Below, in pieces: positions 11,528 through 23,380 of a DNA stretch of 64,000 nt (the stretch's first letter is position 1; each line of letters begins with the position of its first letter). Made by a program: the position numbers and the translations under genes. The DNA comes from Stomorhina lunata (taxonomy: Eukaryota > Arthropoda > Insecta > Diptera > Rhiniidae): contig OW121740.1 in assembly GCA_933228675.1 (NCBI GenBank), positions 4,384,001 through 4,448,000 of the forward strand, written 5' to 3'. Under the pieces are notes generated by a model. The model had not been told where the DNA came from. It searched no databases and was given only the letters and a program-made list of their open reading frames with translations.

Positions 11528-12928
11528 AAAGCTTTTAAACTCAACATGTAAAGAAAACTCTTTCTCAAAGCACCCAGTATTTTTCCAACATTTAGTTGTC
11601 TTTTATTATACGATAGCTTGATTCTACCCCAGTACTTTTGCTTTTATCTAGCCATTATATATAAAGAATGATAGTTTTTTTTCCCATAATATTTATGGGA
11701 CATATAAAGGAAATGAGTGAGGTTGATTGGGTTCTTCTTTACTGCTTCACTTGATGCCATTGTCAATTTTTGTTCTCCTTTTCGATTTATATACATACAA
11801 ATATTTTTCCTTTTTTTTATTTCAATATTTTATATTGTACTTTTACTACACTATTATTTTATAGATGACACAATGCAACAAAAGTGCAATTCTATGTATG
11901 ATAGCATGTCGACATGCAACATAACTATATTTGGATAATAGTTATACAGTTGTTGCAAATACATTGTTGCAACAACAAAAATTAAATATTGGTATTAAAG
12001 TTGAACAAAAAGCTTCAATGATAGATTATTTGAAAGTTCTTATTGGATTTCGTTATTTTTGGTATTTTAAAATATTAAAACTGATCCATTTATAATAAGA
12101 CTAAAACATATGTACATATACATTAATTTAAGTATATTATCTTACGGACACAAAATAAGAGTAAATGCAATTTAAGAATTAAAGTTTTAAAAGCATTTAA
12201 GCTAAAAGCTTTTGAAAGGTTTATTGTTGTATTTCAATTTATTTCAAATTATATATTAAATACAAATTTACATTGTATTTGTATTTCGAATAATATTAAA
12301 GATACAATTTAGTAGCCCAATTATTGCTCCGCACAGGTATCAGTTTTTCTACCTTTTCATTTTGTAGGTAAATATATATAGATATGCCATGACTATTAAG
12401 TACAATTGCTATAAATTATTTCCTCTGAAGAAAGCGTATTTAAGCTAAAAGAAGCAGTATACATATGTATATATAACATATGTATGTAATTCTTCCTGCC
12501 GTAAAGAATCAAAAGAAAATGAAATAAATAAAAATTACATAAATAATCGTTATAAACATTAAGTATGAAATTGATTTCCATACGACTCATTTAACGGTGT
12601 AAGTGATAAAGACACAAAAACAACAAGGATAACGATAAAACAGAAGAAAAGCTAAAAAGAAAACGAAACGGAAAAAAAAATGGCTTAAAAGTCAATAATA
12701 TTTTTTTTTTACTTTTTACCCAAAAATAAGGCAGGCAACCTAATTTTGCTTATGTTTTATTTCAATTTATTTTCATAAACACTTTAACATATGTTAAACA
12801 TATGTCGAAAAATACTTATTTAAATTGGCTTTTTCACTTTCAAAACGGAAACGGATACAAATTTCTGGAATTAACAAAATATTTTATTTCATAAAATAAG
12901 CACAGGATGATATAAAAATAAACTAATT
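11528..12928. other. Intron-like sequence, no gene seen
   Basis: AT-rich with scattered acatatg-type runs. Frames at 11717-11938 and 12396-12590 are rich in Phe/Ile/Tyr and lack recognisable domains. Nothing else stands out. Confidence 0.55.
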
Positions 12929-14560
12929 CATAGACTAAGATATAGACTAAGACATAGACTAAGACTAAGACATAGACTAAGACATAGACTAAGACATAGA
13001 CTAAGACATAGACTAAGACATAGACTAAGACATAGACTAAGACATAGATTAAGACATAGACTAAGACATAGACTAAGACATAGACTAAGATATAGACTGA
13101 AACGCAGACTAAGACATAGACTAAGATATAGACTAAGACATAGACTAAGACATATATTAAGACATAGACTAAGATATAGACTAAGATATAGACTGAAACG
13201 CAGACTAAGACATAGACTAAGATATAGACTAAGACATAGATTAAGACATAGGCTAAGACATAGACTAAGACATAGACTAAGACATAGACTAAGACATAGA
13301 CTAAGACATAGACTAAGACATAGACTAAGATATAGACTAAGACATAGACTAAGACATAGATTAAGACATAGACTAAGACATAGACTAAGACATAGACTAA
13401 GACATAGACTAAGACATAGACTAAGACATAGACTAAGACATAGACTAAGATATAGACTAAGACATAGACTAAGACATAGACTAAGACATAGACTAAGATA
13501 TAGACTAAGACATAGACTAAGACATAGACTAAGACATGGACTAAGACATAGACTAAGACATAGACTAAGACATAGACTAAGACATAAACTAAGACATAGA
13601 CTAAGACATAGACTAAGACATAGACTAAGACATAGACTAAGACATAGACTAAGACATAGACTAAGACATAGACTAAGACATAGACTAAGACATAGACTAA
13701 GACATAGACTAAGACATAGACTAAGACATAGACTAAGACATAGACTAAGACATAGACTAAGACATAGACTAAGACATAGACTAAGACATAGACTAAGACA
13801 TAGACTAAGACATAGACTAAGACATAGACTAAGACATAGACTAAGACATAAACTAAGACATAGACTATGACATAGACTGAGACATAGACTAAGACATAGA
13901 CTAAGACATAGACTAAGACATAGACTAAGACATAGACTAAGACATAGACTAAGACATAGACTAAGACATAGACTAAGACATAGACTAAGACATAAACTAA
14001 GACATAGACTAAGACATAGACTAAGACATAGACTAAGACATAGACTAAGACATAGACTAAGACATAGACTAAGACATAGACTAAGACATAGACTAAGACA
14101 TAGACTAAGACATAGACTAAGACATAGACTAAGACATAGACTAAGACATAGACTAAGACATAGACTAAGACATATACTAAGACATAGACTAAGACATAGA
14201 CTAAGACATAGACTAAAACATAGACTAAGACATAGACTAAGACATAGACTAAGACATAGACTAAGACATAGACTAAGACATAGACTAAGACATAGACTAA
14301 GACATAGACTAAGACATAGACTAAGACATAGACTAAGACATAGACTAAGACATAGACTAAGACATAGACTAAGACATAGACTAAGACATAGACTAAGACA
14401 TAGACTAAGACATAGACTAAGACATAGACTAAGATTTAGACTAAGACATAGATTAAGACATAAACTAAGAGATAGACTAAGATATAGACTAAGACATAGA
14501 CTAAGACATAAAAGTATACTTCTACTTAGACCTAGACTTAGATATAGACTATGAGACTTA
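12929..14560. repeat. 12-bp satellite (acatagactaag)n, array 1
   Basis: About 134 tandem copies of a 12-bp unit, mainly acatagactaag, with variants atatagactaag, acataaactaag and acatagattaag. The middle (13540-14400) is very homogeneous, while both edges are degenerate. Near the left edge a 96-bp higher-order unit (eight monomers) carrying 'gactgaaacgcagac' occurs twice, at 13095 and 13191. Because 12 is a multiple of 3, all frames stay open. The 547-residue minus frame (Leu-Ser-Leu-Cys repeats) is an artefact. Confidence 0.97.
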
Positions 14561-16627
14561 AACATTTTCAAATTTAGCTTTTGCTCTAAGACATTTAAAA
14601 AAAAAAACTTCTTTAATTTCCTTGTGCGTTTTCTTAAGGCATAATTTCATCTTATTTACCATATGGTTTTTGCTGTTGTTTTTGTTTTTACTATATTTTT
14701 TAACAAAAGCAAGGACTTCGCATGTTGTATCTCAAACAAACACTTACACACAACTTCAAGCTCTAGAAACACTTTCCCTTATGCTTGAATTTACATGCAG
14801 GCGAATAAATAAATAACAAATATGTAAAGTAAATAAAACACATACTCATGCGAATATATTTGTAAAACTCGTATACTTTTTTGTGTAAAACAAAAATTAA
14901 AAAAAACTCAAAGTTCTTGTTATTTTTATTAAATGAAACAATACAAAGAACTTTTGGAAACATTTTTTTTTTCTTTTTTTTCCGTACGTGTATAAATTAA
15001 ATATACGCACCAAAACTCTTATCCTCCATACAAACTTGTTTTTGTTTGTATTTTCTTGTTAACTTTTTAAAGAACCTTTTATTATGCTTTAATACTCATT
15101 GATTTTATAGCCACAAGCTGTTTGTATCTGCACTCTCTTACTTCAAGTACCAGAACACAGGAAATTAATTTAAAAATGAGCAAAAAAATTTGTAATATTC
15201 GCACATACTCAATTTGAATTTTTTCCCTGCCAATTTAATTTCAATAAATTGGCAAACAAATAAGTGTGTTAAAAATTTGGTCCTTCTTGACTTGGCTTTT
15301 TTAGTTTAATTCTTGGTTTCCGTTTTACAAAACGTTTAAGTTATAGTAAAAGAAATTTGTTCTTTTAATAGAATTTGTGAATAAATCAATTTAAATTCTG
15401 ACTAAAAGTTTTGTTTACTTTTAAATGTTTTTACACTTCATCTTCACTTTATTTTATATTGAAAGTGTTTCCTATTATTTTAAATTATTTGGAAAATACG
15501 TTATGATACCAGGAAAATATTGATAATGTCAGAGACTTTATGTGCAAAGTTATATAGTTTGGTGCGAGTGTGTGAAAGTAAAAAATGCATTTTTCTTATA
15601 TTGTTGACACACACAAAATCACTCTTACTCACACACACATACTTTGTGAGCTTTAGCGTTAAAATAATGTCATAAGTGGTGAATGTAAAAGTTCTTTTAA
15701 TTTAAATATTTATGGTGTTGTTGATATTTATATAAAGTACTCAAGACCCCGTAAATATTTAATGAGCCCAATGAAGATCTTAGACAGGATATAAACTAAT
15801 ATATCTACAAAGCCATAAGCAAAGACATTGATAAGTATATAGTCTAAAGGCTTAAACATAAATACGAAAACAATAATATAATTCTTCACTACTATTACAA
15901 GTACAAAATTTTATTTTTTATATTTTTACATTTTGCTGGGTTATTTTCTGTAAATGTGTGTGTTTATGACAAAAATTATGTTGAAACATTAACTTAGACA
16001 TACATCACTTTAACGGCTTGTGCTTTTTAGCTACTTTTGGTTTTTTTATAACCAACAAAACCGCCAAAATAAAAATATTATGGAAGTAAATGTTTATGCA
16101 TAAAATAATGTTAGGAGAAAAAATGCGAAAGCAAAAAAGTGACACCAATAGATGCAAGCGAACATACCTCTATGGAAAAATAAAAACCTAGTAATACGTG
16201 GCAGGCGAAACGTTCTATGAAGATAAAGTGACACGGACATAATGTCATGCAACAGATAAATGAACAAACTTAAAAATATACAGACTCTGCCATGAAAAAG
16301 AAGTTACACATCTTTATTTTCTTACATATTTAGACATGAACGAATAGAGGTAGTTAAAAACATGTATGTATGTGTATGCTAGTATGTATTTTTTATACAA
16401 ATATATCTTTAAAGGTAATTGTAAAGTGTCAGCACTATGTCTTTTTAATGCCTTGTCTACGTTTATGCCTTACCATCTTTTTTTTATAAAAAATAACATA
16501 ACATTTTGCAAATATTATGTCACCTTCTCCATTTTTAAATGTGAAGTAGATGTAACTAGATTTGAATACAAAAGTTGGTGTTATATAATGGAAGTGAAGA
16601 CACAGATATAGGAGTTTGATAAAGATT
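14561..16627. other. Intron-like sequence between 12-bp arrays
   Basis: Unique AT-rich DNA with (ac)n runs near 15605-15640. Frames at 14622-14816, 14763-14963 and 16366-16611 look like chance. A minus-strand donor-like GTATGT at 16164-16169 follows two overlapping open frames, but neither has a convincing acceptor or protein-like composition. Confidence 0.55.
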
Positions 16628-17293
16628 GATAGACTAAGACAAAGACTTAGATATAGACTAAAACATAGACTTAGAATAAGACATAGACTAAGACATGTAC
16701 TTAATCATAGACTTAGACATAGACTAAGACATAGACTAAGACATAGACTAAGACATAGACTAAGACATAGACTAAGACATAGACTAAGACATAGACTAAG
16801 ACATAGACTAAGACATAGACTAAGACATAGACTAAGACATAGACTAAGACATAGACTAAGACATAGACTAAGACATAGACTAAGACATTGACTAAGACTT
16901 AGACTTAGACTAAGACATAGACTAAGACATAGACATAGACTAAGACATAGACTAAGACATAGAATAATACATAGACTAAGACATAGACTAAGACATAGAC
17001 TAAGACATAGACTAAGACATAGACTAAGACATAGACTAAGACATAGACTAAGACATAGACTAAGACATAGACTAAGACATAGACTAAGACATAGACTAAG
17101 ACATAAACTAAGACATAGACTAAGACATAGACTAAGACATAGACTAAGACATAGACTAAGACATAGACTAAGACATAGACTAAGACATAGACTAAGACAT
17201 AGACTAAGACATAGACTAAGACATAGACTAAGAAATAAACTAAGACATAGACTAAGACATAGACTAAGACATAGACTAATACATAGACTAAAG
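16628..17293. repeat. 12-bp satellite, array 2, left part
   Basis: Same acatagactaag unit as at 12929-14560. The first 60 bp are degenerate (agacttagatatagac-type), then copies are nearly perfect. Repeat-encoded frames are open on both strands (Arg-His-Arg-Leu plus, Leu-Ser-Leu-Cys and Val-Tyr-Val-Leu minus). The array resumes beyond an inserted element at 17833, so this and the next block were probably one array. Confidence 0.97.
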
Positions 17294-17832
17294 TATGAAA
17301 CACAATTGGAACGAACAACCAATTTTTCGGAACGAATATTCGTCGTTAGAAATAGAACATATGGGTTTATATGAAAGTGCTCACAATAGATGCGTACGAC
17401 GAATTCGTCGTGCGTATCGAATAGTGCGATAGGTTTACTTCTATTTCATACGCAGACGAACGACGATTAAACTGGTTTAGAGTGGCTGTATTTCTATTTC
17501 TGTTGTAAAATATTAGAAATTATATGTGTTTATGTAAAATATGGTCACCTTATAAATTGTAAACAAAAAAATAATTATTTCAAATAAAATTAATTAAATA
17601 TTTTCTTTTTGTGAAAAAATTAAAGAATAAAATAAAAAAAATTGCAAATGTTGTGAGTGCGCGATATATACGAAAGTGTGTGTAATTTGTGCTAATGAAA
17701 AATAAAGAGAAATGGCGTCAGCAACGTTTATTCGTCCCAAATGTGTTCAATGGACGAATATACAAGACGAATTTTTAAAGCAGAATTCGTCGTGCTGGAC
17801 GAAATTTGTCATTCGTCCCAATTGTGTTCCTA
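17294..17832. mobile_element. 539-bp inverted-repeat element inserted in 12-bp satellite
   Basis: Non-satellite DNA with matching ends. The left end reads 'tatgaaacacaattggaacg', and the right end, reverse-complemented, reads 'taggaacacaattgggacga'. Internal copies of the same motif occur near the right end ('tcgtcccaaatgtgttc', 17731-17749). It carries a perfect 16-bp palindrome acgacgaattcgtcgt at 17396-17411. Satellite flanks are 'actaaag' on the left and 'cttaagac' on the right, suggesting an imperfect or TA-type target duplication. A frame starting at the ATG at 17712 runs from the element into the satellite and is not a gene. It is non-autonomous and its superfamily is not determined. 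Confidence 0.75.
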
Positions 17833-18765
17833 CCTTAAGACATAGACTAAGACATAGACTAAGACATAGACTAAGACATAGACTAGGACATAGACTAAGA
17901 CATAGACTAAGACATAGACTAAGACATAGACTAAGACATAGACTAAGACATAGACTAAGACATAGACTAAGACATAGACTAAGACATAGACTAAGACATA
18001 GACTAAGACATAGACTAAGACATAGACTAATACATAGACTAAGACATAGACTAAGACATAGACTAAGACATAGACTAAGACTAAGACATAGACTAAGACA
18101 TAGACTAAGACATAGACTAAGACTAAGACATAGACTAAGACATAGACTAAGACATAGACTAAGACATAGACTAAGACATAGACTAAGACATAGACTAAGA
18201 CATAGACTAAGACATAGACTAAGACATAGACTAAGACATAGACTAAGACATAGACTAAGACATAGACTAAGACATAGACTAAGACATAGACTAAGACATA
18301 GACTAAGACATAGACTAAGACATAGACTAAGACATAGACTAAGACATAGACTAAGACATAGACTAAGACATAGACTAAGACATAGACTAAGACATAGACT
18401 AAGACATAGACTAAGACATAGACTAAGACATAGACTAAGACATAGACTAAGACATAGACTAAGACATAGACTAAGACATAGACTAAGACATAGACTAAGA
18501 CATAGACTAAGACATAGAATAAGACATAGAATAAGACATAGACTAAGACAAAGACCAAGATAAAAACTAAGGCTTAGACTAAGGCTTAGACTAAGGCTTA
18601 GACTAAGACATAGACTAAGGCATAGACTAAGGCATATATAGACTAAGGCTTAGACTAAGACATAGACTAAGGCATATATAGACTAAGTCATAATCATAGA
18701 CTAAGACGTAAACTAAGACATAGACTAAGACATCATCTAAGTCATAGCCTAAAATATAGACAAAC
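17833..18765. repeat. 12-bp satellite, array 2, right part
   Basis: Continuation of the acatagactaag array. Two shortened units (gactaagactaag) sit at about 18073 and 18115, 42 bp apart. After 18550 the copies decay into 'aaggcttagacta' and 'aaggcatatatagac' variants, the expected gradient at an array edge. The 283-residue plus frame and 242-residue minus frame are artefacts. Confidence 0.97.
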
Positions 18766-19800
18766 ACAGACTTTCAGATTTCATTATAAATAGTTTGTGT
18801 GTAGTTATATTCATTATTTTCAGAAATATTGTCCTAATGCAAAACATTTAGTTTTGACGTAGAAAGTTTTTTTCGCATAAAATGCTTTATTAAATAACAT
18901 TAAATTAAAATTTTAGGTAAAATGTTGAGATTTATTAATTAAAAAAAAAAAACTAAGAAAATAAAGATGACATTTTTACGTTTTCAACAAAAAATTTGTT
19001 CATTTAACAAATTTTTGTAGTATTTAATCTAAAATCTTTCCCTTCATGATTACAACGAATTTACAAAAAACGATATACAAATTTATGGAAAAATGTTAAT
19101 TTTCGCATATTTGTAGTTATGAATTTTTATTATATTTCAGCAAAAAAGTGAATTCGGCCAAGGCCGACCATATGGTATCCTGCTCTATTGATTTTTAGCA
19201 TGGCTGTCGCTAAACCTTTGTTAAGAATTTTGTAGTCTATCAGAGAATTTACGAAGAAATCAGAGGAATGCAGAAAAATAATCCCATTTGAATAAAAACA
19301 TTTTCATTATGAAACGAAACTCATATAAAAAATACAAATAAACTCCTTCCACCTGTATTTTATATGTACAAACACATATATTTATATATTATAATTTACA
19401 TATGTACATCCAAACACAGAAATGAATTATACATACATATGTATGTATACGTATTTAAACGAAAAAAAAACTGAATTCTTAAACAAACATATTGTTATGT
19501 TGATATGAAATTTACATAAAAATAAAACATACTTTTGTTATGATAACAGCAAAGAAATACACAAACAGAGTAGCGCAATATACAAATATATATATATACA
19601 TACATATACATTTATTGTATAATTCCAAATACAAACAAAAATGTATAAATACAAATTACCTACCTACTAAATTCATTCCAAATTATTCAAATATTTTCTT
19701 TTTTTCAAAAAAATGCCTTAACACCTACTTCAACAAATCACAAAGTAAATAGGAAAAATAGGATAAAAACATATACTTTGGTACAAAAACAACACCATTT
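18766..19800. other. Unique AT-rich sequence, no gene seen
   Basis: Intron-like DNA with a polyA stretch at about 18940-18955 and acatacatatgtatgta runs at 19430-19450. A fragment of a dispersed element end is noted at 19147-19185. Confidence 0.5.
19147..19185. repeat. Fragment resembling the end of the 19974-20672 element
   Basis: The string 'aagtgaattcggccaaggc' followed by 'cgaccatatggtatcc' resembles the reverse complement of the right end of the element at 20672 ('aagtgctatagtcggtcaag' then 'cccgaccatgcgatacc'). It is probably a diverged, truncated copy of the same terminal sequence. Confidence 0.45.
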
Positions 19801-19973
19801 TTAAAAATGTACTACATATAAAAGCTTTCAAAAAAATAGAAACATTTTTTTTTAGGAAATTTTTCAAAAATTTCTTATTTTTATAGGAAATTTATTTAAA
19901 AATTCTTATTTTTATAGGAAATTTTTCAAAAATTTCTTATTTTTATGGTAAATTTTTCAAAAATTTCATATTT
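19801..19973 (+). repeat. 31-bp satellite, family B, left sliver
   Basis: Five to six units of 'ggaaatttttcaaaaattt' plus 'cttatttttata'. It is cut off at 19973 by an inserted element and resumes at 20673, so it belongs to the next block. Confidence 0.85.
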
Positions 19974-20672
19974 ATACCCTTCACCGCCATAGGTGGAAAG
20001 GGTATTATAAGTTTGTGCTGATGTATGTAACGTCCGTACGTCTGGCTGGACCCCCATGTAAACCTTGTAATCAAACTACAGGTCGCAATTCTAAAGATAA
20101 TTTGATGAAATTTGGCACAGATCATTTTTTTGATAATGGGACTATGGCTATTGAAATTTGTCAAAATCGGTCCATTATTTATGGTACCTCCCATAGGTCC
20201 CACTTCCCGGAATTGAGATATTGGCCACAAAAATTAATATTTTTTCATGAAATTTAAAAAAATACTGCTTATGTAAACTTAAATCAAAATTTCGTTGAAA
20301 TCTGTCCACATTTGACCATAGCTCCCATACAAACTTTTCTTTACAAACGCACTAAATGAGACAAAAATCACTAAAACGCTCGTTAATATAAAGATAATGA
20401 GAATTTTGAGTTTATTTTTGCACGCATAATTTTTGTAACAACTCTAACCATTTTGCCAAATTTCGAGATAATCGGTCCACATTTGACCCTAGCTCTCATA
20501 TAAGTCCAAATGTCGGAAGCAGCTTAAATATAATAGTTTTGAGAAAATGCTTGTATGATGGCATAATTTAGGAAATATTTGTTTTTATACAGAAAAAATA
20601 ACACTTTTGACCTTAGTGGTGAAGGGTATCGCATGGTCGGGCTTGACCGACTATAGCACTTTCCTACTTGTT
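19974..20672. mobile_element. 0.7-kb dispersed element inserted in family B satellite
   Basis: It begins 'tatacccttcaccgccat' and near the right side carries 'tagtggtgaagggtatcgc', the inverted match, followed by 'atggtcgggcttgaccgac' and 'gtaggaaag' in reverse. Internally three related segments recur at about 145-165 bp spacing: 'caaaatcggtccattattt' (20162), 'tgaaatctgtccacatttga' (20297) and 'gataatcggtccacatttga' (20467), each followed by a 'gctcccata'-like word. Such sequences recall repeats common in fly genomes. The frames at 20015-20257 plus and 19943-20230 minus overlap and look like non-coding shadows of the element. Satellite copies flank it on both sides. Confidence 0.75.
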
Positions 20673-22110
20673 TTACAGAAAATTTTTCAAAAGTTTCTTA
20701 CTTTTATAGAAAATTTTTCAAAAATTTCTTATTTTTATAGGAAATTTCTTTAAAATTTTTTTAATTTTTTGGGAAATTTTTCAAAAATTTTATTTTTTTA
20801 TCGAAATTTTTTATAAAAAAATTCTTATTTTTAAAGGTAATTTAAAAAAAGAAAATTTTTCAAAAATTTCCTTTTTATAAGAAATTTCTTAGTTTTATTG
20901 AAAATTTTTCCAAAATTTCTAATTTTTATAAGAAATTTTTTAAAAATTTCTTAGTTCTATAGAAATTTTTTTGAAAATTTCTTATCTTTATAGGAAATTT
21001 ATCAAATATTTATTATTATATTTATAGGAACTTTTCTAAAATTTTCTAATAGGAAATTTTTTAAAAATTTCTGATTCTTATAGGAACTTTTTTAAACTGT
21101 TCCTATTTTTATAGAAAATTTTTCAAAAATTTCTTATTTTTATAGTATTTTTTTTTTTTTTAAAGAAAATTTATAGAAAATTTTTCAAAAAATTCTTATT
21201 TTTATAGGAATTTTATCAAAAATTCGTATGGAAATATTTTTTTAAATTTCTCATTTTTATAGTAAATTTTTAAAATATTTGTTATTTTCATAAAATTTTT
21301 TTTATTTAAATTTACTTATTTTGAAAGGAAATTTTTAAAAAGTTTCTGATTTTTATAGGAAATTTTTCAAAAATTTTTTATTTCTATAAGAAATTTTTCA
21401 AAAATTTCTTATTTTTATTGGAAGTTTTTCAAAAATTTCTCATTTCTATAAGAAATTTTTCAAAAATTTCTTATTTTTATAGCAAATTTTTCAAAAATTT
21501 CTAATTTTTGTTAAAAAAATTTCAAAAGTTTCTTATTTTTCTTATTTTTATTAGAAATTTTTCAAAATTTTCCCATTTTTATAGACAATTTTTCAAAAAT
21601 TTCTTATTTTCAGACAAAATTTAAAAAAAAATTCTTATTTTTATATGAAAATGTTTCAGAAATTTCTTATTTTTATAGGAAATTTATAAAAGAAATTTCC
21701 TATTTTTTTATTTTTTTCTGAAAATTTTTCAAAAAAAATTTAGAAGAATTTCTATTTTAGAAAAACAGGAAAACAGGAAGCTTTTTATAAATTTCGTATT
21801 GTTTTTTATATTAAAAAAATTTCTTATTTTAATATGAAATTTTTCAAAAATTTCTTATTTTCAAAATAAATTGTTAAACATGTTTTTATATTTATAAAAC
21901 GGGACCAAAATTTATTCATAAATTTTTAATTTTTGTATTAGAAATTTTTAAAAAATTTCTTATTATTAGTAGAAATTTTTCAAAAATTTATTTTTTTTAT
22001 AGGAAAATTTTCAAAATTTTTATATTTTTATAAAAAATGTTGCTTATATTTTTTATTTTTATAAGAAATTTAAAAAAAAAAATTCTTATTTTAATAGGAA
22101 ATTTTATATA
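20673..22110 (+). repeat. 31-bp satellite, family B, block 1
   Basis: About 45 degenerate units of 'ggaaatttttcaaaaattt' followed by 'cttatttttata'. Runs of A and T recur about every 9-10 bp inside the unit. Heavily mutated copies occur at 21700-22080. Confidence 0.9.
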
Positions 22111-23380
22111 CTTTGTACTTTGAATTATGGCTTCTACTATGACTTATACTCACACACTAACTGTGATTTTTAACTAAAATTTATGAGCAATATTCAATCT
22201 TTCGTTCATTGTTTAACGGGTTTAATTTAAATCTATTTCTGATACCCCCAGAAGTATAAATAAATGCTAAAATATATGAAATCATAAATATATCGGCAGT
22301 ATAAACTGAAAACGCCTTCATGATTTTTTGCCAATAAAACATACTCTACTTCTTTATGACTAACAAAACATAATTTTTTAACCATTCTTCTTAACTATTT
22401 ATTTCTTCCCCTTTTTTTGCAATTTTAAAGGAAAATTGTGGAAAACTCGAATCTAACCAAGTGTGAGTGAGCATAAAAATTGTATGTATGTATGTGTACA
22501 TAATCATTTATAACGTCATACATTCACATGAAACAATTAAACGATCCTTTAAACACTTAAACTTAAAGATGACAACAATAAAAAAGTAAAGATTTTAATT
22601 AACACTATTTTTCATTTAAAGCAGCCGCTGCGGCAGTAGCAGAAACAAAGTATAATTTTATACGCTTTTCTTAAAAGGATTTGTCTGTATGTATGTATAA
22701 TTATTTATTTCCCAGTAGCTCTATGAATCCTTTTTAGTTTTTTTATGCTTAAGAAAAGATGGATGCACACATACATGCTAGTATATATTTTATACATATT
22801 CCTTGATATTTGTGTGCTTTTATTTATGTGTGTAGCTTTTTTTTTTTATATGAGAGACAATTTTACTTTTTTAATTATATACTAAGAAAAATTAATTAAT
22901 AACACACACAGAAGCAGCAGCAGCAGCACAAATTATATACTAACCATAAAAAGACTTCAATATCCCTTTGGATGTTTGTGTTTATAAGTTGGAAAACCAA
23001 AAAATGAAAATCCAAAGTAAAGACAACAAATATGGAAGAGCGAAAAAATTATAAAGGATTTTATTGTTTAAGATTATAGCAGCAGGCAGCAAATCTTAAG
23101 CGGCATTCAGTTAAATAAATAAAATCGAGATACCCAAAGACAAGAGGAGCTTATGACGGCAATAATTTAAAGGGAATGCCTAAGGGAACCAACCAAGTAA
23201 AGGGTTCATAAACATGATGTTTCTTAGATATTTTGAGGGTATTTTGGTAAAAAATGTTTTAGGAAGTGACTTAAGAAAAAGTAAATGTTTACAACAAAGT
23301 GAATTTTTTACGAAATTACTAGATTGTAGGATATTTTTAAATAAAATATTTACTTTTAACATTTTGACATTATTTTTCAG
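22111..23380. other. Unique sequence, no gene seen
   Basis: Intron-like. It contains a GC-rich island at 22622-22650 ('gcagccgctgcggcagtagc'), a (cag)n run at 22912-22928 and tatg runs. On the minus strand, 23130-23180 has an acceptor-like 'ggttcccttag' before a short open segment with a weak donor, too short to call an exon. Confidence 0.5.

Noticed and set aside
12928..14571. 547-residue minus-strand open frame
   Set aside because: It is entirely repeats of Leu-Ser-Leu-Cys from a 12-bp satellite. Other frames on both strands stay open too, so the open frame is not evidence of coding.
15110..15170. Minus-strand open segment ending GAA|GTAAGA
   Set aside because: A good donor, but no AG acceptor within reach upstream.
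16164..16260. Minus-strand exon ending at a GTATGT donor
   Set aside because: Two frames are open, neither has a clear acceptor, and the composition is not protein-like.
17712..18563. 283-residue plus-strand frame starting with a normal-looking N-terminus
   Set aside because: The first 40 or so codons lie in the inserted element and the rest is satellite (Arg-His-Arg-Leu). It is an accidental read-through.
12929..18765. CRISPR array
   Set aside because: A pure 12-bp tandem with no unique spacers and no cas genes.
20015..20257. 80-residue frame in the 19974-20672 element
   Set aside because: It overlaps an equally long minus frame. The element has internal repeats rather than a gene, and no transposase motif is visible.
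22622..22675. Ala-rich exon candidate on the plus strand
   Set aside because: A short gca/gcc run with a stop soon after and no usable donor; trinucleotide runs are common in fly introns.
23120..23187. Minus-strand exon after 'ggttcccttag'
   Set aside because: Only about 46 bp to a weak donor, with no supporting composition or homology.
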